NCBI RefSeq assembly: GCF_900106795.1
Contig: NZ_FNNS01000017.1
Span: 1 to 64,000, forward strand
Direction: 5' to 3'
Source: Aequorivita viscosa
Lineage (GTDB): Bacteria > Bacteroidota > Bacteroidia > Flavobacteriales > Flavobacteriaceae
Length of the DNA: 64,000 nt
Numbering within the stretch: position 1 is the first letter of the stretch; each line of letters opens with the position of its first letter. Below are positions 36,823 to 45,075 of the stretch, piece after piece. A program made the translations under genes and the position numbers. A model generated the notes under the pieces. It did no database searches and had not been told where the DNA came from. It was given only the letters and a program-made list of their open reading frames with translations.

Positions 36823-37290
36823 ATGAAGAATCTTATATTTATATTCCTCCTTGTATCGGCAGCGGTGTATTCGCAAGAAAACAAGTATGAAAAAATTAAA
36901 GCACTTAAAACGGCTTATATCACAGAACAATTGGCTCTTACTCCTTCTGAAGCTGAAAAATTTTGGCCCGTATATAACAAGTTTGATGAAAAGTTCCACG
37001 ATTTAAGGCATAAGAAATATGACGATGTATATAAAAAACTGCATTCTGGAATAGAAAACCTGACCGATGAAGAAGCCAATAAACTAATCGACGACTATCT
37101 TTCTATGGAATCAAATAAATTAGAAATGCGAAAAGAGAAGATAGCAGCATTACGAAAAGTGCTTTCTCCAAAAAAAATAATCGGTTTAAGAAAAGCTGAA
37201 GACGATTTTAAACGTGAACTGTTAACCAGATACCGCCACGGACAAGGAAAAAATCAATCACCAATGGAAAAAGGAACTAAAAGACCTTAG
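36823..37290 (+). CDS. Exported helical protein, ECF-linked 'sensor' (Spy/CpxP-like pattern)
   Basis: A 155-residue protein with a signal peptide (about 1-18, AAVYSQ) and a mostly helical mature part. AYITEQLALTPSEAEKFWPVYNKFDEKF is the LTxxQ-like segment seen in Spy/CpxP proteins and in the flavobacterial proteins annotated as sensors of ECF sigma factors. The tail is basic (RYRHGQGKNQS). As third gene of the cluster it is a candidate periplasmic sensor or chaperone. It is 89 bp from the previous gene. Confidence 0.65.
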   Translation: MKNLIFIFLLVSAAVYSQENKYEKIKALKTAYITEQLALTPSEAEKFWPVYNKFDEKFHDLRHKKYDDVYKKLHSGIENLTDEEANKLIDDYLSMESNKLEMRKEKIAALRKVLSPKKIIGLRKAEDDFKRELLTRYRHGQGKNQSPMEKGTKRP

Positions 37291-37467
37291 AAAATTAGAC
37301 TGATTAAAGATGAGGCATCCCAAAACCAAAATTTTATTAATTTGGCCAGTAAACCGTTGTAATAACAATTTTGAAAGTTAATACGTTAAAGTTCTCGACT
37401 GTGCTCAACGGACTAAATGCACAAGTTTTGATACAACTGTTGCAATAAATACGAATAATATTAAATT

Positions 37468-37505
37468 AAAAAGAGTCGCAAAAATTAATTTTTGCGACTC
37501 TTTTT
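37468..37505. terminator. Strong bidirectional terminator
   Basis: A near-perfect palindrome with core AAGAGTCGCAAAAATT and its complement, giving an 18-bp stem flanked by A and T runs. It lies between the ECF cluster 2 and the minus-strand small gene at 37507, and works for both. Confidence 0.85.
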
Positions 37506-37506
37506 A

Positions 37507-37704
37507 TTAAGGGTTTAGATATACTAAACACTGATTTAATTGTGGGTTCTGCTTGATAAGCGAATCTATCCAAAGTTTAAGCTCCTCTATTTCATAAGGA
37601 AGTAACCTTGTCATTGCTTTTTTCAATTCCTTGCAGAACAAATTTACATCAAAGCTCACTTTAGAAAGTACCGCTTTGGTATAGTCGTACATTGCTCTTG
37701 CCAT
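37507..37704 (-). CDS. Small conserved helical protein, 65 residues
   Basis: A cytoplasmic 65-residue protein starting MARAMYDYTKAVLSKVSFDVNLF with helical content and basic residues. Sequences of this type appear in Flavobacteria; function is unknown. The strong terminator that begins 2 bp beyond its stop supports a real gene. It could be a small regulator. Confidence 0.55.
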   Translation of the reverse strand: MARAMYDYTKAVLSKVSFDVNLFCKELKKAMTRLLPYEIEELKLWIDSLIKQNPQLNQCLVYLNP

Positions 37705-37951
37705 AGCTAGTTAATTTTTTAAATTAGTTAGGTAAAGTTGCTATATAGGGGGAAGTGCTTTTGCATTAACAGTATAAATATAGCAATTATATGTCAATTC
37801 AAAGCACATTTCACTAAAGAAAGCAATGTTAAAGTTTTGTAAAAATCTATAAGAGCTTGAGATTGTGAGGGCACTAAATAAAAATGATCCTAAAATTCGT
37901 CGACATTAACAAGGTATAAAATTTAAAAGATAGAATGCTAAGAGTCGAAAT

Positions 37952-38404
37952 TTAACGTAGTTTAATTGTCCACTCAAATTCAAAAACTGAAACTACATCT
38001 CCAGCAGAATCAGTTCCTACAGATTTCATCCAAACAGTTTGCCCCTCCCCCGATACGATTGCTGTTTTTATTGCATCGTCCATTTTGCCTCCATCGGTAC
38101 ATTTAAAATAAATTCGCCCTTTCGCTTTTTTACTAAATGAAGCCTTATTGTTTGCTACAAGCATTGAAATATTTTTATTGCTTTCCTTAATCTTGGCCAT
38201 AACCATTGCACCTGTACTTAACTCCGCTGCAATTCCTTGTACTGCCCAAAACATAGAATTAAATGGGTTCTGATTTAACCAACGATGCTTTACCGTGGTA
38301 ACACAAGTATCTTCCGAAATAGATTTTACCCGAACGCCTAAAAAATATGCCGATGGTAATTTGAATAATAAGAATGTATTGATTTTACTGGGTGTTAGCT
38401 TCAT
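37952..38404 (-). CDS. DUF4442 (hotdog-fold, thioesterase-like) protein
   Basis: A 150-residue protein with the hotdog fold of DUF4442, which belongs to the acyl-CoA thioesterase superfamily. MFWAVQGIAAELSTGAMVMAKI is the conserved central helix. Enzyme activity and substrate are not shown. It lies 247 bp from the preceding small gene and is divergent from the DUF4870 operon, sharing the spacer 38405-38537. Confidence 0.75.
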   Translation of the reverse strand: MKLTPSKINTFLLFKLPSAYFLGVRVKSISEDTCVTTVKHRWLNQNPFNSMFWAVQGIAAELSTGAMVMAKIKESNKNISMLVANNKASFSKKAKGRIYFKCTDGGKMDDAIKTAIVSGEGQTVWMKSVGTDSAGDVVSVFEFEWTIKLR

Positions 38405-38510
38405 ATTGTAGAGATATTATGCGAATATATTCAATAATTCCCTACCATCCTACATGTTAAATAAATGTTAATTACAGTACTATGTGTTACACACTACTGT
38501 CTTTTAGACA

Positions 38511-38518
38511 TATATTTG
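38511..38518 (+). promoter_or_regulatory. -7 box of the DUF4870-PadR-PspC operon
   Basis: TATATTTG followed by C, 19 bp before the DUF4870 start codon at 38538. Confidence 0.55.
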
Positions 38519-38537
38519 CATAAGAAAACAACTAATT

Positions 38538-39041
38538 ATGGAAACAACACTATCAAATGCATCCGCCAGAGAGGCAAAAAACCAGCAAACCACAGCGTCA
38601 TTAATCCATTTATCCACATTATCAAAGTATTTTTTTCCTTTTGCGAATTACATAGCGCCTTTATTAATATGGACATTTAATAAAGACAAAGAGTTTGTTG
38701 ACGAACACGGGCGGCAGGCTATTAATTTTCAATTAAGCATACTCGTGTATACTCTGCTTATAGGGTTAATTTGTCTTCCATTCATTTTAATTTTTGCTAC
38801 AGACTTTATTTCGTTATTGGAAATAATTGATAGCAGTAAGGAACAATTTTCAATGAGTACACTTCAAAATATATCAGGATATTTACTCTTATTCAGTATT
38901 GTATTTATACTACTAATCACTCTTTTCATTTTTGAATTGTACGCAGTAATTAATGCGTCAATTCACGCTACAAGGGGTGAACATTATAAGTACCCATTAT
39001 GCATCCCTTTCATAAAAACAAAACCAATCCAAAACATCTAA
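38538..39041 (+). CDS. DUF4870 (Tic20-like) membrane protein
   Basis: A 167-residue protein with a Tic20/DUF4870 layout: soluble start with a conserved LIHLSTLSKYFFPFANYIAP segment, then WTFNKDKEFVDEHGRQAINFQLS and three or four membrane helices (about 70-92, 115-140). It is the first gene of a five-gene operon with a PadR regulator, a PspC protein and a DUF2807 protein. Function unknown; the operon suggests envelope stress. Confidence 0.8.
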   Translation: METTLSNASAREAKNQQTTASLIHLSTLSKYFFPFANYIAPLLIWTFNKDKEFVDEHGRQAINFQLSILVYTLLIGLICLPFILIFATDFISLLEIIDSSKEQFSMSTLQNISGYLLLFSIVFILLITLFIFELYAVINASIHATRGEHYKYPLCIPFIKTKPIQNI

Positions 39042-39044
39042 AAA

Positions 39045-39224
39045 ATGAATACAATTGTAAGTTATGTAATTGGGGCAGCATTATTTATAGCAGCATTATT
39101 CTTACCGCACAACACCGACGCTACTGTTAGTACGATACCAATAAAAATGGAAGAAAGGCTGGGCGCAATGAGCATAAATAATTCTAGCACCCAAAGTTTC
39201 GAGCAAGACGAGAAGTTGGAATAA
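39045..39224 (+). CDS. Small membrane peptide in the PadR-PspC operon, 59 residues
   Basis: A 59-residue frame starting MNTIVSYVIGAALFIAALFLPH, one hydrophobic helix followed by a polar tail. It starts 3 bp after the DUF4870 stop, with no room for a separate promoter, so it is probably part of the operon. Length is below the usual cutoff for automatic annotation. Function unknown. Confidence 0.55.
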   Translation: MNTIVSYVIGAALFIAALFLPHNTDATVSTIPIKMEERLGAMSINNSSTQSFEQDEKLE

Positions 39225-39296
39225 TTATACAAAAAAACAAATTTGAAGGATTAACTTCAGTTTGATTAAAACACTATCTACTTAAAAAACAATGAA

Positions 39297-39635
39297 ATGA
39301 AAATCGAAAACACAAAAGCACAAATGCGGAAAGGAGTTTTGGAGTTTTGTATTCTTTCTATCCTAAAGAATGGCGAGGCATACACATCAGATATACTTGA
39401 AACTCTAAAAGACGCCAAGATGCTTGTGGTGGAAGGCACTATTTACCCGTTGCTAACAAGGCTTAAAAATGCGGGATTGCTTTCGTACCGTTGGGAAGAA
39501 TCTACCGGCGGGCCACCACGCAAGTATTATTCACTTACAGAAAAAGGAATTCTATTTTTAACCGAATTGAACAATACCTGGAGCGAATTGCAACAGGCAG
39601 TAAATAAAGTAACTAGCGAAAAAACCACAAAATGA
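39297..39635 (+). CDS. PadR family transcriptional regulator
   Basis: A 112-residue winged-helix regulator: MRKGVLEFCILSILKNGEAYTSDILETL and VVEGTIYPLLTRLKNAGLLSYRWEESTGGPPRKYYSLTEKG, the wing with the PadR GPPRKYY pattern. Relatives repress envelope or detox genes and often regulate their own operon. Its stop overlaps the PspC start (ATGA), so the regulator and target are made together; autorepression is the simplest reading. The inducer is unknown. Confidence 0.9.
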   Translation: MKIENTKAQMRKGVLEFCILSILKNGEAYTSDILETLKDAKMLVVEGTIYPLLTRLKNAGLLSYRWEESTGGPPRKYYSLTEKGILFLTELNNTWSELQQAVNKVTSEKTTK

Positions 39636-41380
39636 ACAAGACAGTAAACATAAATTTGGCAGGCATTTCATTTCATATAGATGAAAACGCTTTTGGTAAA
39701 CTTTCACGCTATCTAGATGCTATCAGAAAATCATTAAAGGGAGCTGATGGTAGCGAGGAAATTATGCAAGATATAGAAGCTCGCATCGCCGAACTATTTT
39801 CAGAAAAAATCCATTTTCAGTCGCAAGTTATAAGTTTAAAAGATTTAGACGAAGTTATTACCGTAATGGGGCAGCCTGAAGATTATGAAGTAGACGACGA
39901 AATTTTTGAAGAAAACCCAAAATCCTCAAATTCCTATTCAAAATCTACGGGTAATGCTAAACACAAGCAACTTTTTAGAGACATAGACAACAAATACATT
40001 GGAGGAGTATCGTCAGGAATAGGTCATTACATAGGTATCGATGCCATCTGGATTCGACTGTTATGGGTTATTTTAGTTTTGGCTGGCCTAGGTTCGCCTA
40101 TATTCATTTACATCTTACTATGGATTTTAGTTCCAGCGGCTATAACTACTTCAGATAAGTTAAAAATGACTGGCGAGCCTATTAACATTTCAAACATTGA
40201 ACGAAAATTTAAAGAGGGTTTCGATAATGTTACCGACCGAGTCAAAAATGTAGATTATGATAAGTATGGTAACAAAGTAAAATCTGGCGCTTCAAGTTTT
40301 TTCGATAGTCTCGGTGAAATAATCACAACAATTTTCAAAGTATTTGCAAAGCTTATTGGGGTGTTTATTATTTTCATCTCACTATCGACAATTATAGGAT
40401 TAGTGGTTGGTTTCTTCACAATGGGCACTATTGATTTTTGGGGAAGTAATGAAATGACAGAATACATTGCTATGGTAGATACTACAAACGTTCCACTTTG
40501 GTTGTGGGCGTTATTAGGATTTTTAGCAATTGGAATTCCCTTTTTCGCACTGTTTATTTTAGGGTTAAAACTATTAATAAGCAACCTTAAAGCGATGGGC
40601 GCAACAATGAAAATCGTTTTAATTGTAGTATGGGCACTTTCTATTATCGGTTTGACGATTCTCGGAATAAAACAAGCCACAGAAAAGGCATACGACGGAA
40701 ACTATATAGAAGAAAAAGCGTTAAGCATTCGAACTTTAGACACATTACATGTTAAGATGCGCGCCGATAATCAATTTAGTCATAAGTTGGGTAGGGATTC
40801 AGATTTAGAAATTAAGTACACCAAAGATGAACAGCGAATTATATATTCCACCAACATACGGATGAATATAAAATCCACTACCGATTCTATTGGTAAAATT
40901 ATAATTGAAAAAACAGCTGAAGCAAATAATTCTTTAGATGCTAAAAAACGTGCTGAAGCGATTAACTACAACTATTCATTTGAGAATAAAACGCTAAATT
41001 TAGATGGTTTTTTTACAACCCCTGTCGAAAACAAATTTAGAGATCAACAGATTGAAATAACAGTTTTTGTACCTGAAGGCACTATTATCTTCTCTAGCGA
41101 AGATGTTTCATCCTACTATAGCTTTGATTCATATTTTAACGAAGCGAGCAAATGGGACAAGCAAGCACACTACTTTAAAATGCATAAAAACAAGGTAGCC
41201 TGTCTTGATTGTGAGGAAAAAATTGATATTTCAGAAAACGCAAAAACGTTAGAAAACACTGAAAGCCAAAAAGAAACCGATTCTGTTTCGCCTCAAAAAA
41301 CTAAAAGCTGGGAAGAAAAAGTAATTGATGACTTGAAGAGTAAAGAAAATTCAAAATCGAACACTTTTAAATCAATATAA
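39632..41380 (+). CDS. PspC domain envelope-stress membrane protein
   Basis: A 582-residue protein. The N-terminal part (1-100) is cytoplasmic (INLAGISFHIDENAFGKLSRYLDAI), followed by the PspC domain (about 110-175: RDIDNKYIGGVSSGIGHYIGIDAIWIRLLWVI, with two helices), more membrane segments at about 225-345, and a large exported C-terminal domain of beta-strands. Such proteins anchor phage-shock-like responses in Bacteroidota, where PspA is often absent. The start overlaps the PadR stop. Confidence 0.85.
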   Translation: MNKTVNINLAGISFHIDENAFGKLSRYLDAIRKSLKGADGSEEIMQDIEARIAELFSEKIHFQSQVISLKDLDEVITVMGQPEDYEVDDEIFEENPKSSNSYSKSTGNAKHKQLFRDIDNKYIGGVSSGIGHYIGIDAIWIRLLWVILVLAGLGSPIFIYILLWILVPAAITTSDKLKMTGEPINISNIERKFKEGFDNVTDRVKNVDYDKYGNKVKSGASSFFDSLGEIITTIFKVFAKLIGVFIIFISLSTIIGLVVGFFTMGTIDFWGSNEMTEYIAMVDTTNVPLWLWALLGFLAIGIPFFALFILGLKLLISNLKAMGATMKIVLIVVWALSIIGLTILGIKQATEKAYDGNYIEEKALSIRTLDTLHVKMRADNQFSHKLGRDSDLEIKYTKDEQRIIYSTNIRMNIKSTTDSIGKIIIEKTAEANNSLDAKKRAEAINYNYSFENKTLNLDGFFTTPVENKFRDQQIEITVFVPEGTIIFSSEDVSSYYSFDSYFNEASKWDKQAHYFKMHKNKVACLDCEEKIDISENAKTLENTESQKETDSVSPQKTKSWEEKVIDDLKSKENSKSNTFKSI

Positions 41381-41411
41381 CACATACAACTAACCAGAAA
41401 CACCAAAAGTC

Positions 41412-42125
41412 ATGAAAACTTTAAGCATCACATTAACCGTAATAATCTCATTAGCCGTAAGCGCTTGCAGCTTCAATCTAGGAGTAAAAGGTAACGGAAA
41501 GGTTATCACTCAAGAACGTAATGTGTCAGAAAAATTTACCGAAATTAGAGGTAGTGCAGGCCTAGACATATATCTAATACAAGGAAATGAATATAAAATT
41601 GAAGTCGAAGCTGATGAAAACCTTCAACAATTCATCGAAACTGATATCACGAACGGTAAACTACATATAACAACTTCTGAAAATATTGGTTGGTCAAAGG
41701 CGAAGAAAATTTACGTAACCTTTATAGAAGTAAATACAATTGAAGCAAGTAGTGGCGCAGACGTTGTTGGAAAATCTATGATTAAAAGTGAAACACTCTC
41801 ACTTAAATCTAGTAGTGGTGCAGATTTAGAGATCGAAGTATTTTCAAAAGATATAAGTGCGCAAACAAGTAGCGGAGCCGAAATAAAAGTAGCAGGGAAA
41901 GCATCTTCATTGGTAGCGAAAGCCTCAAGCGGAAGTGAATTGGATGCCAAAGATCTTATGGTGGTAAGCTGTACTGCAGAAGCATCAAGTGGTGCGGAGA
42001 TAAAACTTAATGTTAAAGATTTTTTAGATGCAAATGCAAGCAGCGGTGCCGACATACAATATGTTGGAAATCCAACTTCAGTCAATGCCAATAAAAGTAG
42101 TTCTGGAAGCGTAAAAAAATTATAA
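41412..42125 (+). CDS. DUF2807 (head GIN) lipoprotein
   Basis: A 237-residue lipoprotein (lipobox ISLAVSACSF) with the right-handed beta-solenoid of DUF2807. The repeats are clear: ASSGAD, KSSSGADLEIEV, TSSGAEIKVAG, ASSGSELDAKD, ASSGAEIKLNV, NASSGADIQYVG, spaced 18-22 residues. In Bacteroidota the head GIN protein follows PspC genes; its role is unknown, perhaps an outer-surface or periplasmic partner. Last gene of the operon. Confidence 0.85.
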   Translation: MKTLSITLTVIISLAVSACSFNLGVKGNGKVITQERNVSEKFTEIRGSAGLDIYLIQGNEYKIEVEADENLQQFIETDITNGKLHITTSENIGWSKAKKIYVTFIEVNTIEASSGADVVGKSMIKSETLSLKSSSGADLEIEVFSKDISAQTSSGAEIKVAGKASSLVAKASSGSELDAKDLMVVSCTAEASSGAEIKLNVKDFLDANASSGADIQYVGNPTSVNANKSSSGSVKKL

Positions 42126-42297
42126 TCACCAAAACACAAATTTTAGTTTGAAGTATTTTGATTGGAACAGTAACCTTCTACTATCAAATTAACTCAAGCC
42201 TTCAGAAAAAAACGAATTTTAATTTAAAAGCCAAAGAACAGATCATCTAGATTCAAAAGTTTTAATAGAATGTAGAATATTCACTTAATTTAAGACA

Positions 42298-42336
42298 AAA
42301 GCCTAACAATATCATAAAGTATTGTTAGGCTTTTTT
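42298..42336 (+). terminator. Terminator of the DUF4870-PspC-DUF2807 operon
   Basis: AAAGCCTAACAATA pairs with TATTGTTAGGCTTTT, a 14-bp stem followed by T; about 175 bp after the DUF2807 stop. Confidence 0.8.
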
Positions 42337-42400
42337 CATTTACATTTATTTTAAGAATTCCTTGTTCAAAAAACACCGATATTCGACCAAAACTCACTAA

Positions 42401-42832
42401 ATGAAACAATTAATTATAATATTTTCTTTAGTAATATTAGTTGCTTGCTCAAAAACTGATGAATCTGACAATGCTGTTGTAACTGAATTTGAAGAAATTG
42501 AATCTATCCTTCCTAAAACCGAATGGAAGGTCAATAATTTATTTATTAACAATGAAGATTATATTGGCAGTGTACAAAATTTCAGCTTTATATTTAAAAC
42601 CGATGGTATTGTTGAAGCCAAAGCCGATAGTACCTCTAAATCGGGAACGTGGATATATAGAAATTCATTAGAAAATGGAGAACAATTGATCATTCAATTT
42701 AATGATACCTCTTCGTTAAACAAACTTTCCAACCAATGGGAAATAATTTCGATAAGGACTTCTCAAGTTGAATTTATAGATGAAGAAAAGAACAGCGATG
42801 TAACGCATTTATTATCATTTAACAAATCATAA
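42401..42832 (+). CDS. Small lipoprotein, lipocalin-like pattern
   Basis: A 143-residue lipoprotein (lipobox VILVACSK). After an acidic linker it has a short beta-strand region (WKVNNLFINNEDYIGSVQNFSFIFKTDG, SGTWIYRNSLENGEQ) reminiscent of Bacteroidota lipocalin-like lipoproteins. The function is unknown. It stands alone behind a terminator. Confidence 0.6.
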   Translation: MKQLIIIFSLVILVACSKTDESDNAVVTEFEEIESILPKTEWKVNNLFINNEDYIGSVQNFSFIFKTDGIVEAKADSTSKSGTWIYRNSLENGEQLIIQFNDTSSLNKLSNQWEIISIRTSQVEFIDEEKNSDVTHLLSFNKS

Positions 42833-43163
42833 CCCTATTAAATATTAGTATTTTAGAAAGTATTGTTCGAAAAACGATTGAAAAATTTCGGTTTTGATAC
42901 TCAACAGAATGAAAATGGATGGCATATTTAAGAAACTCCCAGAAAGTCTTTATCAACTTTGGTCTATAAGAAATCATAGAGTTTCAATCGGACAACCATG
43001 AGTTTTAAAGAGATTATACTATTTAAATAATTATGATTGAAAATGTGTATCATTACCACGGCAAAATATCGAAAAATAAAAGGCTCGACCGCCGGGCTAA
43101 GCATTCTATTAATCATTACACTCCTATCAAATTAGTTGATAATTACAAATAGCTTTTACCTGT
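42833..43163. other. 331-bp stretch; one weak small frame
   Basis: AT-rich sequence without a firm gene. A frame at 43033-43152 could encode a 39-residue basic peptide (MIENVYHYHGKISKNKRLDR...), ending 11 bp before the next gene, but nothing except the open frame supports it. Confidence 0.4.
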
Positions 43164-43652
43164 ATGAAAAAAATTTACATTGAGTTAAAATGGGCAATTA
43201 TTTTCAGCATCACCTTATTGTGCTGGATTTTGTTTGAAAAAACAATGGAGTGGGACAGCGAAGACTTTGAAAGTTTTTGGTGGTTAACCATTCTTTTTCT
43301 GCCTTTCGCTATTTTAATGTTCTTATTAGCATTACGCGAAAAAAGAAGAAGGGTTTTTGGAGGAGAAATGACTTGGCTTCAAGGCTTTACTTCGGGTTTA
43401 ATTATTAGTGTTTTTGTGGCGCTACTCTCTCCCCTAACTGAATATGTTGCCTATAACTTTTTTACACCAGATAATTTTAATTCCATAGCAGAGTCCTCTG
43501 TTACCAACGATTTAATGAGTCGAACTAAAATGAACGACCTTTTAAAAATAAATAACTATCGTTGGCAGTCGGCATTTGGCCTTTTCGGGTTTGGAGTTTT
43601 AATTTCGATGATAGCTGCCATTTTTGTCAGAAGAAAATATGAAGCGGAATAG
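43164..43652 (+). CDS. DUF4199 membrane protein, second copy in window
   Basis: A 162-residue inner-membrane protein with four predicted helices (about 10-28, 36-56, 72-95, 138-158) and a basic cytoplasmic loop LREKRRRVFGGEMTWLQG. It has DUF4199 size and topology, like 30380-30910, but the sequences are divergent. Function unknown; it is not linked to a glycosyltransferase here. Confidence 0.75.
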   Translation: MKKIYIELKWAIIFSITLLCWILFEKTMEWDSEDFESFWWLTILFLPFAILMFLLALREKRRRVFGGEMTWLQGFTSGLIISVFVALLSPLTEYVAYNFFTPDNFNSIAESSVTNDLMSRTKMNDLLKINNYRWQSAFGLFGFGVLISMIAAIFVRRKYEAE

Positions 43653-43939
43653 ATTCATTTAAAACAAAAACGTCTTATTACTGCTCTCATTTATTTAAAA
43701 AAGTTATTTGAAATTTTAATTTTAACATCAAAAAAAATACAATATTGGATTCGTAATAAACCAATCAATTTGGCTCTTAGCTTTTAGGAAAAACTAACAA
43801 ATGCAAGTTTGAGGTATAGACTCACTATCTTTTCAGGTAAAGCCTTTTGTTTAAAGGCTTCACAACTTTAAATTTTAATAAATATTTGAATTTTAGAATT
43901 TTTGAATACCAAATTTTATACTAACTTTGACGAAATTAA

Positions 43940-44503
43940 ATGGTTATGAAAAAGAAATACGCTGATTTTGATAAATTAAACCGTTTGTTAGTAGCCTGTT
44001 TTGAAGCAGAGAAATTATACTACAACGCTGCTCAAGATGCGCAAACTACACCCCTTAAAAGGTTTTTGAATTATATGGCTGTTGAACGAAATAGAATGAG
44101 CCATGATATTTCAAACGAACTTCACTCCCGCGACATTGAACCCCTCAAACAAGATTCCGATAAAGGAAACTTAGAGCGTTCTTGGATGGAGATTAAAGAA
44201 GCACTAGAGCACTTTGATGCCAAAGCTATTATTGACTCGTGCATTAGCCGAGACCGCAATAATATTAAACGCTACGAGGAGCTTCTAGAGCGACGCGAGT
44301 TGCCCGACAATGTTCTTGAAATTCTTGAAAAGCATAAATTTCAATTGCAGTGGTATATCAAGCAAGCCATTCAGCACACTAAACAGAGTCCTTTTAAAGA
44401 ACCTGTTGAAGAAAAAGAAGTGGCTGTAGATAAAAAAGAATCAACCGAAAAACCACCTGAGGAAAATCAAGGAGGAAAGGTTATAAATCTAAAAGCTATT
44501 TAA
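43940..44503 (+). CDS. DUF2383 ferritin-like four-helix protein
   Basis: A 187-residue protein with a four-helix-bundle core (about 1-140) of the DUF2383/PA2169 type (DKLNRLLVACFEAEKLYYNAAQDAQ, FLNYMAVERNRMSHDISNEL, SCISRDRNNIKRYEELL, HKFQLQWYIKQAIQ). Glu/His residues that could bind metal are present, but ferroxidase function is not shown. The tail is charged and low-complexity (EKPPEENQGG). Start may be ATG 43940 or the second ATG at 43946. Possibly linked to oxidative-stress resistance, as Ohr follows on the opposite strand. Confidence 0.75.
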   Translation: MVMKKKYADFDKLNRLLVACFEAEKLYYNAAQDAQTTPLKRFLNYMAVERNRMSHDISNELHSRDIEPLKQDSDKGNLERSWMEIKEALEHFDAKAIIDSCISRDRNNIKRYEELLERRELPDNVLEILEKHKFQLQWYIKQAIQHTKQSPFKEPVEEKEVAVDKKESTEKPPEENQGGKVINLKAI

Positions 44504-44508
44504 ATTAT

Positions 44509-44535
44509 AAAGCCCCAGAACTGGGGCTTTGTTAA
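44509..44535. terminator. Bidirectional terminator between DUF2383 and ohr
   Basis: AAAGCCCCAG (44509-44518) and CTGGGGCTTT (44521-44530) form a compact stem followed by T on the plus strand; it serves the two convergent genes. Confidence 0.85.
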
Positions 44536-44553
44536 TATTTATAACGCTTTTGA

Positions 44554-44982
44554 CTATTCGTCTAATAAAAGATTTAACGTAACAGTAATGTTATCGCGTG
44601 TAGCACGAGAGTACGGACAAACTTCGTGAGCTTCGTTCACTAACTTCTCTCCTGTTTCAACATCTACTCCAGGAATGAAACAATCTAAAACCGCTCGTAA
44701 TTGAAGGTTACCTTCTTTTGTTTTTCCAAGTTCAATATTTGCGGTAACGCTTATTTCATCGCCAACTTCTATTTTATTGTTTTTAGCTACTAATTGAATA
44801 GCGCCTCCAAAACAAGCAGCATACGCGCATCCAAATAATTGTTCTGGATTGGTGCCATTTCCACCTTCACCACCCAAACCTTTAGGTGTTGAAAGTTCTA
44901 AATCAATTTTTCCATCATCAGTAGATACGTGTCCTTTTCTGCCACCTACGGCTGTTGAAGAAGCTTCATACAAGGTTTTCAT
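44554..44982 (-). CDS. ohr: Organic hydroperoxide resistance protein (OsmC/Ohr family)
   Basis: A thiol peroxidase reducing organic hydroperoxides. The 142-residue protein carries both redox cysteines: the peroxidatic one in YAACFGGAIQ (about 60) and the resolving one in EVCPYSRATRDN (about 125). The start METHOD-like KTLYEASSTAVGGRKGHVST is typical of Ohr and the length is as expected. Ohr is often controlled by OhrR; no OhrR gene is adjacent. Confidence 0.93.
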   Translation of the reverse strand: MKTLYEASSTAVGGRKGHVSTDDGKIDLELSTPKGLGGEGGNGTNPEQLFGCAYAACFGGAIQLVAKNNKIEVGDEISVTANIELGKTKEGNLQLRAVLDCFIPGVDVETGEKLVNEAHEVCPYSRATRDNITVTLNLLLDE

Positions 44983-45052
44983 TTTTTATTTCTTTTAAAA
45001 TTATTAACTTCCAAGATACTACCTTCGCATCGTTTAAGAAAAAACATATTCA

Positions 45053-45060
45053 TAAATTTG
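45053..45060 (+). promoter_or_regulatory. -7 box of meaB promoter
   Basis: TAAATTTG then TGC, 16 bp before the GTG start at 45076. The leader would be under 10 nt, nearly leaderless, which supports the GTG start. Confidence 0.55.
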
Positions 45061-45075
45061 TGCTAAATTCACTCC

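Noticed and set aside
40255-40680. 141-residue minus-strand frame
   Set aside because: Lies antisense to the membrane part of the PspC protein; no start context or pattern.
41711-42139. 142-residue minus-strand frame opposite the DUF2807 gene
   Set aside because: Shadow of the solenoid repeats: its repeating LLA/SAPL pattern is the reverse of the SSGAD codons.
43840-43860. Hairpin AAGCCTTT/AAAGGCTT as a terminator
   Set aside because: No T-run follows and it lies nearly 190 bp after the nearest upstream gene.
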